Shown piece after piece: positions 56,393 to 64,000 of a stretch of 64,000 nucleotides of DNA. A program made the position numbers and the translations under genes. The DNA comes from a virus. The number at the start of each line of letters is the position of its first letter. The first letter of the stretch is position 1. The stretch is taken from positions 1 through 64,000 of IMG/VR virus record IMGVR_UViG_3300042935_001018; one strand, written 5' to 3'. A model generated the notes under the pieces. That model saw nothing but the letters and a program-made list of their open reading frames with translations, was not told the DNA's origin and did not search any database.

Positions 56393-56883
56393 TGCTTGGA
56401 GTTTTTAATTTCTTCTTCGGTAAAAAATTGCTCTAGGTTAGGAGCAAAGTAATTGATTGACTTCATTACCTTATCGTCCGATTCACGGTATACAACCCAT
56501 CGATCTCCCACCTGGCGAGTGTAACAAGTACCATGGTCTTTATAATGAGCATCGATAGTTTCCATTGCTTCATCGTAGGTCTCACAGCTCTTAGACATAT
56601 TCGATGCCTGTACCTCAGCGTAAGCTGCCTCTAACTTATCTTTGAGGCCAAAGACCATAGTAGCATTGCCCACGGCAACATACAGGAGATCACAAATAGC
56701 ATCCAACACTTCCACGATGTCTTTATTTTCGATTGCTTCGGCGAGTTCATCGGTTTCTTCTTTAATAAAGTTAACAACAAAGTCTGTAAGCTTCTTATCA
56801 TTAGGAATGATAGGGGTGTAGTTATTCGGCTTACCGAAGGTAGAATTAAATAGTTCTACTTCGTCAACAAATTTTACTTGCAT
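56389..56883 (-). CDS. MazG-like nucleotide pyrophosphohydrolase (164 aa)
   Basis: FIKEETDELAEAIENKD (EExxE) and IVEVLDAICDLLYVAVG (ExxD) match the MazG/PRA-PH fold. The C-terminal 60 residues (HGTCYTRQVGDRWVVYRES) are an extra domain. Likely cleaves a non-canonical nucleotide or dNTP in the nucleotide block. Confidence 0.8.
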   Translation of the reverse strand: MQVKFVDEVELFNSTFGKPNNYTPIIPNDKKLTDFVVNFIKEETDELAEAIENKDIVEVLDAICDLLYVAVGNATMVFGLKDKLEAAYAEVQASNMSKSCETYDEAMETIDAHYKDHGTCYTRQVGDRWVVYRESDDKVMKSINYFAPNLEQFFTEEEIKNSKQ

Positions 56884-57584
56884 GCGTATCCTTTTACAAA
56901 TTCATAAAACTCTGCACGGGCTGAATCTTCTTCAAGGAAGCTGCCTGAAAGCTTTGATGTTTTCATTGATGCACCGGCGTGCTTGGTGCCTCGGCATGAT
57001 ACACAGTTATGACCTGCCTCAATCATTACAGCTACTCCAAGGTTACCTTCACACACAGTATCAACTGCGTTATGGATAGCAACAGTAAGCTGCTCCTGAA
57101 TAGCTCCTCGACGGCCGAAATGCTCTACAATACGATTCAGTTTAGAAAGCCCGATTACCTTTCCGTCCTTAGAGGGGATGTAGCCGATATGAACTCGACC
57201 GGTAATGGTCTGATGGTGATGTGAACACATCGAAGTCAAAGGAATATTTCCTTCAAATACAATGCCGTCGTAACCATCTGAAGGGAAGGCTGTGATAGCA
57301 GGCATAGGATTGAATCGGCCGTACCATAAATCGTTTACATAAGCTTTTGCTACACGACGTGGAGTATCTGAAGAGTTAGGATCGTTCTTCCAATCAACTC
57401 CTAATGCATCGAGAAACTCACCGAATGCTTTAGCTGCTCTTTCAATAATAACGTATTTCTCTTGTTCGGTAAGAGAGATATCGTTCATCTTATGCATGTT
57501 AAATTTCTCTGCCAGTTGAGAGGAAATACCGTTGGCAAAGCCGGCTTGAGCTAACTCTACATCATAACGTTTTTTATCTGCCAT
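56874..57584 (-). CDS. folE: GTP cyclohydrolase I FolE (236 aa)
   Basis: TSMCSHHHQTITGRVHIGY (Zn Cys/His), KVIGLSKLNRIVEHFGRRG, then HNCVSCRGTKHAGASMKTS (Zn Cys). Makes dihydroneopterin triphosphate, first step of both folate and 7-deazaguanine synthesis. With QueF and the DpdA-like gene the second route is favoured. Promoter 57624-57654, with a hairpin in the 5' leader. Confidence 0.95.
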   Translation of the reverse strand: MADKKRYDVELAQAGFANGISSQLAEKFNMHKMNDISLTEQEKYVIIERAAKAFGEFLDALGVDWKNDPNSSDTPRRVAKAYVNDLWYGRFNPMPAITAFPSDGYDGIVFEGNIPLTSMCSHHHQTITGRVHIGYIPSKDGKVIGLSKLNRIVEHFGRRGAIQEQLTVAIHNAVDTVCEGNLGVAVMIEAGHNCVSCRGTKHAGASMKTSKLSGSFLEEDSARAEFYEFVKGYACK

Positions 57585-57623
57585 ATAATTGTTTTTTTAA
57601 GGTGGTGCTTCGAACACCTTTGT

Positions 57624-57654
57624 TTAATATACGAAAACTTCTCTTACAGAGCAA
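57624..57654 (-). promoter_or_regulatory. Class I promoter of folE
   Basis: Minus strand TTG (57654-57652), 20 bp, TATATTAA (57631-57624). In the leader GGTG-ttcgaag-CACC can form a hairpin (about 57604-57618). Confidence 0.7.
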
Positions 57655-58156
57655 ATACTCCATTGAGATTTCTTGAATAACCTTTTTCGTCATCCATTCC
57701 AAATCCTACTACCCATTCATCCTTGATGGTGAATGCATGGTACTTGTAGAAGGCTTGATCCGGGATTGGAGAGGTTTCTCTACGGAGTAGAGTTACAATT
57801 GAGATAGAGGCGGGCTTTTTTACCTCTAGGTACTCAATTAATGCTTTCATAGTAGAGCCGGTATCGTAGATATCGTCTACCAGGTACACGTGCTTTCCTC
57901 TGATAGGAGTCTCGAGATCTTTAATAATCTTAATATCTCCTTGCTTGAACTGGGCTGTGTAGCTTTTAACTCTCATGAAGTCACATTCCACATCAATGCC
58001 CATATTGCGTACCAGGTCTGCATAGAACATAAATGCTCCGTTCAACAGTCCTACCATTACAACGGGAGTTTTGTCTCCTTGGTGTTCAGCTGAAATCTTC
58101 TTGGCAAGGATTTTAGTCTGGATTTCGATCTCTTTAATATCAAATAGACTTTGCAT
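57644..58156 (-). CDS. hpt: Hypoxanthine phosphoribosyltransferase (170 aa)
   Basis: VVMVGLLNGAFMFYADLVR, then VYLVDDIYDTGSTMKALI (PRPP-binding loop), and WVVGFGMDDEKGYSRNL. Purine salvage, giving IMP or GMP for DNA synthesis. Overlaps the thioesterase gene by 17 bp. Confidence 0.9.
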   Translation of the reverse strand: MQSLFDIKEIEIQTKILAKKISAEHQGDKTPVVMVGLLNGAFMFYADLVRNMGIDVECDFMRVKSYTAQFKQGDIKIIKDLETPIRGKHVYLVDDIYDTGSTMKALIEYLEVKKPASISIVTLLRRETSPIPDQAFYKYHAFTIKDEWVVGFGMDDEKGYSRNLNGVFAL

Positions 58157-58547
58157 CTAAATACTTTTTTAAATTTTCTCTTACTGTATCTGAAATTGGA
58201 ATAGCACTTCCTTCTTCGTCAATGCGGACAAAGGTAATGTTGGTACTCAGCACTACATCCTCACCGTGGGTGTAGACGTTAAAGCTTCTTCCTTCCAGGT
58301 AAAGCGTTACGCTAGTAGTGCCGATATGTAGGGTATCCCCGTATATCTTTAGCAGAGACCCTTCCTTTGCAGGCTTCTTAAACACACACTTATCAATGCA
58401 GACGGTAACCATTCTGCGATTGTGACACACCTCCATTGCATAAGAGGCTGCTGCCGCATCGATCCAGGCCATAAGCTTTCCACCGAAGAGATTTCCGTGG
58501 AAGCCTAGGTCTGATTTCTTGATCGGGTGGGTGTTGATTAGTTGCAC
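58140..58547 (-). CDS. Hotdog-fold acyl-CoA thioesterase (135 aa)
   Basis: LGFHGNLFGGKLMAWIDAAA is the YciA-type catalytic loop (Asn and Asp), then VTVCIDKCVFKKPAKEGSLL. Normal length for the family. A metabolic gene rarely seen in phages. Possible effect on host lipids or acyl-CoA pools. Confidence 0.85.
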   Translation of the reverse strand: MQLINTHPIKKSDLGFHGNLFGGKLMAWIDAAAASYAMEVCHNRRMVTVCIDKCVFKKPAKEGSLLKIYGDTLHIGTTSVTLYLEGRSFNVYTHGEDVVLSTNITFVRIDEEGSAIPISDTVRENLKKYLDAKSI

Positions 58548-59446
58548 AGTACTTTTTCTACTTCACCGTTACTGTACCTTACTACGTAAAGTCCTTTCAA
58601 CCCTTCTGACTTATCTCCTACAATCCGGCCGTACCAATCATATACCAGGTACTGTGTCTGAGAATCTTTAATATTTTCTTCTATACCTATAGTAGAGGGA
58701 ACTACCAGAAAAGTCCACTGTGCTCGTTGAATGCCAATGACCTGTCCATTTCGCATATCTTTAATTTCAAACCCTGTTGCGTATCTGCCAAGAGTACCAG
58801 GTACCCAGCTAATGCTGTCATTACTTACATACATAGGAATCTCAGTATGAATTTGAGGTACGAATACTCCGTTAGCATAACCTGAATGCAGGTCTGTCTG
58901 CGTAATGGACGTATTATCCCAGGTATCAGGATTAACTAAGAATGCATTTGTTCCCCAGATCGGTTTCATTGTATTGCGAGTACCTGTCTGCTGGTTAATA
59001 ATAAAAGGCAGTCTAACGTACGGAGTTGAGTTAAGTGCGATATGCCAGTAATCAGCTGAAATAATAAATTCTGAGTTCATAGAACTGGTAGAATTACTTA
59101 GCATGCCCCAGCAGCAGTTCCTATAAATAAACCGGTACTTATTAGAATCTAGATCCAGGTACTCTGAAGTATAGTTGGTAAGGATGTGTCCTTGGAAGGT
59201 CGCAGAGGTAGTTTTAGAGAGTGAGATAGCTCCGTTTTGAACGTACCATCCTACCGAGTTCATCTCCCACTTCTCAACATTGATTGAGTTTGGCATTGGA
59301 AACCCTTGAGCATCCGAGACCAGCCATACTCCTACAGAGGTAGAATCTTTACTGGTTTGAAATACTCCTATACCGCCTCCTAGGAGGTGTGATGCACTTG
59401 AGGTAAACCCTAATACTAGGGTTAGTAGAATTAGTAATTTTTTCAT
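58538..59446 (-). CDS. Exported protein related to 40392-41957, T9SS-like tail (302 aa)
   Basis: Start at 59446 (MKKLLILLTLVLGFTSSASH). N-terminus HLLGGGIGVFQTSKDSTSV and FIYRNCCWGMLSNST parallel the other protein. The last 40 residues (YLVYDWYGRIVGDKSEGLKG, LYVVRYSNGEVEKV) look like a short T9SS type A domain. Probably a shortened surface paralogue. Confidence 0.65.
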   Translation of the reverse strand: MKKLLILLTLVLGFTSSASHLLGGGIGVFQTSKDSTSVGVWLVSDAQGFPMPNSINVEKWEMNSVGWYVQNGAISLSKTTSATFQGHILTNYTSEYLDLDSNKYRFIYRNCCWGMLSNSTSSMNSEFIISADYWHIALNSTPYVRLPFIINQQTGTRNTMKPIWGTNAFLVNPDTWDNTSITQTDLHSGYANGVFVPQIHTEIPMYVSNDSISWVPGTLGRYATGFEIKDMRNGQVIGIQRAQWTFLVVPSTIGIEENIKDSQTQYLVYDWYGRIVGDKSEGLKGLYVVRYSNGEVEKVLCN

Positions 59447-60036
59447 TGGATAACGTTTTTGCAAGTACATTTAAAAGCCTCCAAGTCCGAAGTAGACGGG
59501 GCTACGTTCTTAAAATAGTAACATTCTCTCTTATTTCCAACTTTTATTTCCTTATAGTACCCTAAAGGTATAGCAGCACCGGTTGTAACTCTAACAGGAG
59601 TAGTAGGGTATTCAACTCGGATAAAAACTCGTACTGGTCCTGATGTAGCTAATTCTCTTTCTCTTACTTCGAGTTTTTTCCAAACTCCTCTATTTAGACT
59701 TTGTTGTTGAAGGCTAGAATTGACATAGGTGAAAGTACCGTATAGCATATCACGATTGCAATTAAAAGATGCCGCGGGGGCCATGTGCCCTTTATCCCAT
59801 TCGTTTGCTTCATAGTCTTTGTGATCTGAGGTGTGAATCTTTTTCTCCTTGTAGAACTCCATACCCGATCTTGAAGCTGTGCCGGTCGGACAAAGCACTG
59901 TATAACGTATCGAACGAGGTCCTTCTAGGGTTTCGGAGTAGTTAACAATAAAATTGTTGTTATTAAAGTAAACACTATCACGGAGCTGTCCAAACAGCGA
60001 GATAGGAAATAAAAATAGTAGTATTAGTTTTTTCAT
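59443..60036 (-). CDS. Secreted DNA/RNA non-specific endonuclease (197 aa)
   Basis: Signal peptide (LILLFLFPISLFGQ). WDKGHMAPAASFNCNRDML carries the catalytic His of the NUC family (DRGH-like), and YVNSSLQQQSLNRGVWK the metal-binding Asn. Two Cys pairs near the ends. ATGA overlap with the exported protein. May degrade host or competing DNA outside the inner membrane. Confidence 0.85.
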   Translation of the reverse strand: MKKLILLFLFPISLFGQLRDSVYFNNNNFIVNYSETLEGPRSIRYTVLCPTGTASRSGMEFYKEKKIHTSDHKDYEANEWDKGHMAPAASFNCNRDMLYGTFTYVNSSLQQQSLNRGVWKKLEVRERELATSGPVRVFIRVEYPTTPVRVTTGAAIPLGYYKEIKVGNKRECYYFKNVAPSTSDLEAFKCTCKNVIQ

Positions 60037-60038
60037 AA

Positions 60039-61034
60039 TTAATTTGATAAAGGTGCTTTAATTGGGTCGTGGTGAATATAATTTTTTAGTTCTACCGATA
60101 CACTACCTTCCAACAAATTTAGTTCTGTTATCTCTACTGTAGGTAATGTCATTGGCTTTCTAGTGATTTGTTCTTTTGCTTGTTCAATGTGATTTGAATA
60201 CAAATGAACATCTCCTAAATTACCAATCAATTCGTCAGGTACCATGTTTACTTCTTTAGCAATCATTTCAAGCAATAGTCCGTAAGAGGCAATATTGAAA
60301 GGTAAACCTAAGAATGTATCTACTGAACGTTGATTCCACATTAAAGAGATTGCTCTACGAGGAATACCGTAAGCATCCATATGCTCGTGAAAATAATCGC
60401 TACTTTGATTCATGGGAATTCTATCACCATTATAAATGTCAATTCGCTCATCCAAATGTAATTCACGAGTATAGACTTGAAATCCATAATGACAAGGCGG
60501 AAGAACCATTTGATGCTGATAGGATGGATTCCAAGCTGTAACCATTAATCGTCTTGAGTCTGGGTTTGTTTTGAGGTCGTTAATTAGGTTTTGGATTTGG
60601 TCTATACCACCCCATTCCTCTTCATCAAATGCTCTCCATTGCTTACCGTAAATTGGACCTAATTCACCCCACTTCTTAGCAAACTTATCATCAGTTTTGA
60701 TTCGTTCAATGAAATGATTCAGATCTGAATGAGGTTCCCATGGTTGAACTTTACTTGAATAATTCTTATAAGCATCCCCAGTCCATATGTTACATCCATT
60801 CTCAACCAAATACTTGATATTGGTATCTCCTTTCAAAAACCATAGTAACTCAGTTACCATAGTCTTGAATGCCATTTTCTTGATAGTAAGCAAAGGATAA
60901 CCTTCGGACATTTTATGTCTAATTTGACGACCAAATACTGAGATAGTTCCAGTACCTGTTCTGTCTTCCTTTTTCACTCCGTTATCTAGGATGTCCTGTA
61001 GGAGTGCCTGGTATGCTTTATCTAAGTTGTTCAT
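60039..61034 (-). CDS. thyA: Thymidylate synthase ThyA (331 aa)
   Basis: VLPPCHYGFQVYTRELHL with the nucleophile Cys, MWNQRSVDTFLGLPFNIASY (Asn that selects dUMP), and LGDVHLYSNHIEQAKEQI. Start at 61034 (MNNLDKAYQAL). Longer than E. coli ThyA by a loop (GDRIPMNQSSDYFHEHMDA). Confidence 0.95.
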   Translation of the reverse strand: MNNLDKAYQALLQDILDNGVKKEDRTGTGTISVFGRQIRHKMSEGYPLLTIKKMAFKTMVTELLWFLKGDTNIKYLVENGCNIWTGDAYKNYSSKVQPWEPHSDLNHFIERIKTDDKFAKKWGELGPIYGKQWRAFDEEEWGGIDQIQNLINDLKTNPDSRRLMVTAWNPSYQHQMVLPPCHYGFQVYTRELHLDERIDIYNGDRIPMNQSSDYFHEHMDAYGIPRRAISLMWNQRSVDTFLGLPFNIASYGLLLEMIAKEVNMVPDELIGNLGDVHLYSNHIEQAKEQITRKPMTLPTVEITELNLLEGSVSVELKNYIHHDPIKAPLSN

Positions 61035-61399
61035 TACTGAAAGGTTTGTATTCTTGCATCTACTTCTGTTAGTTCGGACCAAGTACCAAGATAGGTGATT
61101 GCTCTAACTTTCCTGTTATCAATCCAGACATACTCCTGTCCATCTTTAATTCTAGGCTTGTCCATTACAAGCCCGTGGTACTTGAAACCGTGGCGGTGAA
61201 GCCACTCCTCTGTTACTGCTCTATCTTTGGATTCTCGGGCAGTAAAGAAAGTAATTACGCTACCTTCATCGTACCATTTATTGATAATATCCCTAGCATT
61301 GGGCAAAGGGTTAGCGGCCGGGTACAGGTGGCTTTCTTCGTTCTTGATATCATCGCAGATTGTACCGTCGATGTCAATTAAAAAAACTTTACTCAACAT
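61034..61399 (-). CDS. HAD-superfamily phosphatase (121 aa)
   Basis: Start at 61399 (MLSKVFLIDIDGTICDD), motif I DxDGT. ITFFTARES is motif II, and VMDKPRIKDG with WIDNRKVRAI are motif III/IV-like. Overlaps thyA by 1 bp. Substrate not known; could act on a nucleotide or sugar phosphate. Confidence 0.8.
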   Translation of the reverse strand: MLSKVFLIDIDGTICDDIKNEESHLYPAANPLPNARDIINKWYDEGSVITFFTARESKDRAVTEEWLHRHGFKYHGLVMDKPRIKDGQEYVWIDNRKVRAITYLGTWSELTEVDARIQTFQ

Positions 61400-62063
61400 C
61401 AAAAAAGAAAATTTGAAAGAACCTGCTAGAAGGAATATCCCATCCAAAGTAATCATTACCGGAGTGAATAAGCTTTCCATCAAAAATAACAAGCCTGTTA
61501 TAAACGTTACCAACTGTATCTACTCTCTCAAAAGGAGTAGGATCAACAAAGGTCTTTTGATTAAATGTGGCCAGTTCTTCCCCGGTACCCCAAGCAATCT
61601 CAGAACTATGTCTAACTTTAGTCTCCTTATGTCGGTAGAAGCTAGTACCGCTCTGGGGAGGAGCATCTGGAGTTAGATAGAGAACTGCAGCCCATTGCTG
61701 GCTATCGCAGTGAAATACCGTCTTAGTTCCTGCTTCACAGGCCTGGAAGCGTCCGTTAATACCTACATCGTACCAGCCGGTTCCTTCCGGGGTATGATCT
61801 AAAATCTTCTTGTTTGTAATTTTTTCAAACTGCTCTTTGAGTCCATCAAAAAGGAACTGCTTACGGGTTCTCCAACCCACTGCTCCTTCCCCCTCAAAGT
61901 ATACTTGCGAGAGACCGTACTCCCTAATTTGGTCGGGATTCTTATAAAAATTATCAACCACCCAGAATCGTGGATTCTGCTGAGGGTTGTGTTGTGCTAA
62001 ATTTCCTGTAATGATTCCCCACTGTGAATCCGGTTCAGCGTCGTATAAAGTATATTCGTCCAT
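61389..62063 (-). CDS. DUF6445/2OG-Fe(II) oxygenase-like protein (224 aa)
   Basis: FHCDSQQWAAVLYLTPD gives H-x-D, and YNRLVIFDGKLIHSGNDYFG the distal His; SRFFQIFFFDVE closes the jelly roll. PDQIREYGLSQVYF at the start is also typical. Next to a glycosyltransferase, so sugar or peptide hydroxylation is possible. Confidence 0.7.
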   Translation of the reverse strand: MDEYTLYDAEPDSQWGIITGNLAQHNPQQNPRFWVVDNFYKNPDQIREYGLSQVYFEGEGAVGWRTRKQFLFDGLKEQFEKITNKKILDHTPEGTGWYDVGINGRFQACEAGTKTVFHCDSQQWAAVLYLTPDAPPQSGTSFYRHKETKVRHSSEIAWGTGEELATFNQKTFVDPTPFERVDTVGNVYNRLVIFDGKLIHSGNDYFGWDIPSSRFFQIFFFDVE

Positions 62064-62064
62064 A

Positions 62065-62841
62065 TTAAAAGCCTAAATGTTTTTTGCGTACAAATTCTAA
62101 ATCAAAAGTAGTTGTTGAGATAGGAGTTCCTTCTATATCAAAAGGTGTAGGTAGTGGGTTTACCCATCTCCAACCTTCACCCCACTTTTTAAACATATAT
62201 TCAAAATTTATTTCGTTAACCTGATCTAATTTTGCTGCTAGTGCAGGTTCTCCTTTTTTGGTTTGACTTCCGTGTTCGTAGTAATCTACACCAGGGCCGT
62301 GGTAATAAATACTGTCTAGCTGCTTTACTACTTTTATAGGCCTATGCACAAATCTCATAAAATAATCTGCATCTTCGCAGTAAGCTGGGGTTAAGTTTTC
62401 GTCAAAGAGTCCGTACTGCTGTACTACCCAGTCTTTAATTAGGAATACATCCCAGCTCGGTAAATCAAAATCACCTGCTTTACCATGTACCATTCCTACT
62501 TCCGGGTCAGAAGCTTTCTCTGCCATCTCTTTTAAGAAGCCTGGTCCAAAAGCTACATCGTAGTTTACTATCAACCAGCTAGGAGAATTTATATAACTTT
62601 TTATAATAAGGTTAAATGCTCCAGGCACACCTAGATTAGCAGGTAAGTGGCATACTGTAATTTTCTTAATAAACTTATGAGAGAGTTTAGCTAGATTGTC
62701 AAGCTCTTCTGTGATTTCTCCTCGACCGTTGTTATTAAAGATAACAAAGTTATCCACCGGGTAGTCTACACTAGCAATCAGCCGGTATAGCCAGTAGGGC
62801 GTGTTTACAATTGCTGTTCCTATTACTGGGATTGAATTCAT
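62065..62841 (-). CDS. Glycosyltransferase family 2-like protein (258 aa)
   Basis: VIGTAIVNTPYWLYRLIASV, FVIFNNNGRGEI, then WLIVNYDVAFGPGFLKEMA (acidic metal site), and ENLTPAYCEDADYFMRFVH. ATGA overlap with the methyltransferase. Part of a second, smaller sugar block. Confidence 0.75.
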   Translation of the reverse strand: MNSIPVIGTAIVNTPYWLYRLIASVDYPVDNFVIFNNNGRGEITEELDNLAKLSHKFIKKITVCHLPANLGVPGAFNLIIKSYINSPSWLIVNYDVAFGPGFLKEMAEKASDPEVGMVHGKAGDFDLPSWDVFLIKDWVVQQYGLFDENLTPAYCEDADYFMRFVHRPIKVVKQLDSIYYHGPGVDYYEHGSQTKKGEPALAAKLDQVNEINFEYMFKKWGEGWRWVNPLPTPFDIEGTPISTTTFDLEFVRKKHLGF

Positions 62842-64000
62842 GATAGTACTTTATAAGAAGGTAAACACACAACAAACTTACCTTCATATCCTTCGTCTTT
62901 AAGACTTTTTATGATATGATCACTAAAATTATGAGAGAGTATAAGAATGTAATCAATTTGTTCAAAATCTACATCTCCTCTCCCTTTAATTTCTAGTCCG
63001 GTACCCGGCATAAATTTGCCTTGTTTTATATCAGTATCATCGATAATGAAATCAAGTACTTTACAATCTATCCCGGCACTGTTTAGAAAGACACATCCCT
63101 TAGCACTTGCAGCAAATCCTACCAGGGTCTTACCTTTACCTTTTAGGTACTTTAGTTCACTCTCACAGGATACCAAATGCTGTTTAATTTTTGCTCCCCA
63201 CTGCTGGTAGAACTTGGGTGTAAGTTTAGATTCTCTCTTTAGGTAAACTTCTACACTACTATCTTTTAGGTGTTGATTACCTCCTAAATGCCCTATGATT
63301 AGACGCAAAGTACCTCCATGTATTTTTTGAGGAACTACTCGTAAAACTTCCAACTCGTGTTTTTGCATCATTGCTACTAGCGGAGTAACTGTGTAGTAGT
63401 ACATATGCTCATGGTACACCTGGTCAAATTGCTTGGTCTTCATATCATGAAGCCAGTACGGAAATTCTAGTACCCATACACCGTCTGATTGTAGAAGTTT
63501 TTTTACCCCTCTAACAAAAGAATTAGTATCCTGTAAATGTTGAAAAACATTTGTGGATACAACAACTTTGGCTAAAGTTTTAACTCGGGTAGGGGTATCT
63601 TCATTAAAAAACTCGCAGAGTGTATTAATTCCCTGTTCTTTAGAGTACTGTGTGATGTTTTCAGAACCATCAATATTTAGGTACTGTAGGGATGTTTTAG
63701 AAGTTTCTCGAAAAGTTTTAAGAAGTGTTCCATCATTACCTCCAATGTCTACAATAAGGTCCTGGTCTTTAAGTTGTAAGAGCTTCCGTACATCTTTGAA
63801 CATTTTTCTACTATGAGAAATGTAGGGAGTGTTAACTCCAGACTTGTAAAGGTAGTTACTAAACAAAGACTGACTGTCTACAAAAGTAGTTAAAGCAGTA
63901 AGTTTTGATTCTGCAAAATAGTTTAGTTCTAAAGGAATCTTTTTGCAGGTTAAAGATTCTTCTAAAGTATCGGCAAGATTATTAACAAGCGGCATTTCGC
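62838..64000 (-). CDS. SAM-dependent sugar C-methyltransferase, N-terminus cut by window edge
   Basis: LIVDIGGNDGTLLKTF (SAM site), FDQVYHEHMYYYTVTPL and KTLVGFAASAKGCVFLNSAG match the three-domain NDP-hexose C-methyltransferases (Methyltransf_13/11/14). MPLVNNLADTLEESLTC resembles the end of the N-terminal zinc domain, so the ATG at 63995 is internal and the gene goes on past 64000. Confidence 0.8.
   Translation of the reverse strand, partial: EMPLVNNLADTLEESLTCKKIPLELNYFAESKLTALTTFVDSQSLFSNYLYKSGVNTPYISHSRKMFKDVRKLLQLKDQDLIVDIGGNDGTLLKTFRETSKTSLQYLNIDGSENITQYSKEQGINTLCEFFNEDTPTRVKTLAKVVVSTNVFQHLQDTNSFVRGVKKLLQSDGVWVLEFPYWLHDMKTKQFDQVYHEHMYYYTVTPLVAMMQKHELEVLRVVPQKIHGGTLRLIIGHLGGNQHLKDSSVEVYLKRESKLTPKFYQQWGAKIKQHLVSCESELKYLKGKGKTLVGFAASAKGCVFLNSAGIDCKVLDFIIDDTDIKQGKFMPGTGLEIKGRGDVDFEQIDYILILSHNFSDHIIKSLKDEGYEGKFVVCLPSYKVLS

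Noticed and set aside
1-64000. Host Bacteroidota chromosome or integrated prophage
   Set aside because: No ribosomal, rRNA or core metabolic genes and no integrase or att repeats were seen; gene density, tiny genes and phage functions fit a free large phage.

Overview
This window looks like part of a large tailed-phage genome (or a very phage-like metagenomic contig) that infects a Bacteroidota host. Phage evidence: nearly every gene is on the minus strand in tightly overlapping strings. There are many tiny ORFs, a holin/GH19 endolysin pair, tail-fibre-like proteins, a family A DNA polymerase, thymidylate synthase, MazG and a DUF932 protein. There is also a GroEL/GroES/Hsp20 set and nine tRNA genes, but no ribosomal or central housekeeping genes. 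Host evidence: Bacteroidota-style promoters (TTG, 20 bp, TATcTTTA), no Shine-Dalgarno sites, and several secreted proteins with type IX secretion (T9SS) or gliding-type C-terminal sorting domains.

Layout. 1-10735: an accessory region of about 35 small genes, many with their own near-identical promoter and leader, plus HNH and GIY-YIG nucleases, a DUF932 protein, a 13-unit ACGGTTnnCT repeat and the only convincing plus-strand promoter. 10740-26430: a 16 kb surface-sugar block with glycosyltransferases and NAD-dependent epimerases/dehydratases. 26430-29284: ribbon-helix-helix regulator, RecB/Cas4-like nuclease, DUF1599 protein, holin, GH19 endolysin, small membrane protein. 29362-36191: an envelope cassette (C-type lectin, two outer-membrane barrels, CsgG-like lipoprotein, membrane-anchored stalk protein, T9SS cohesin-like protein). 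36308-43564: tail-fibre-like proteins and two more T9SS/gliding-type exported proteins. 43654-45385: nine tRNAs interleaved with structured spacers and a small lipoprotein. 45396-50967: DUF2589 pair, zinc ribbon and membrane proteins, then GroEL/GroES and Hsp20. 51076-58547: DNA polymerase and a 7-deazaguanine/nucleotide block (QueF, NadR-like kinase, PurN-fold formyltransferase, DpdA-like transglycosylase, MazG, FolE, HPRT), then a hotdog thioesterase. 58538-64000: an exported protein, a secreted nuclease, ThyA, a HAD phosphatase, a DUF6445 oxygenase-like protein, a glycosyltransferase and a sugar C-methyltransferase cut by the window edge.

How it fits together. FolE, QueF, the DpdA-like protein and the formyltransferase suggest that genomic guanines are replaced by a formylated preQ1 base. 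The sugar block and the envelope cassette suggest heavy remodelling of virion or infected-cell surfaces. Transcription seems to use two promoter classes. Class I (TTG-N20-TATcTTTA) drives the small-gene, tRNA, chaperone and nucleotide genes. A TATTTATA element precedes lysis, tail, envelope and Hsp20 genes. At many class I promoters a hairpin that would end the upstream transcript lies inside the promoter spacer.
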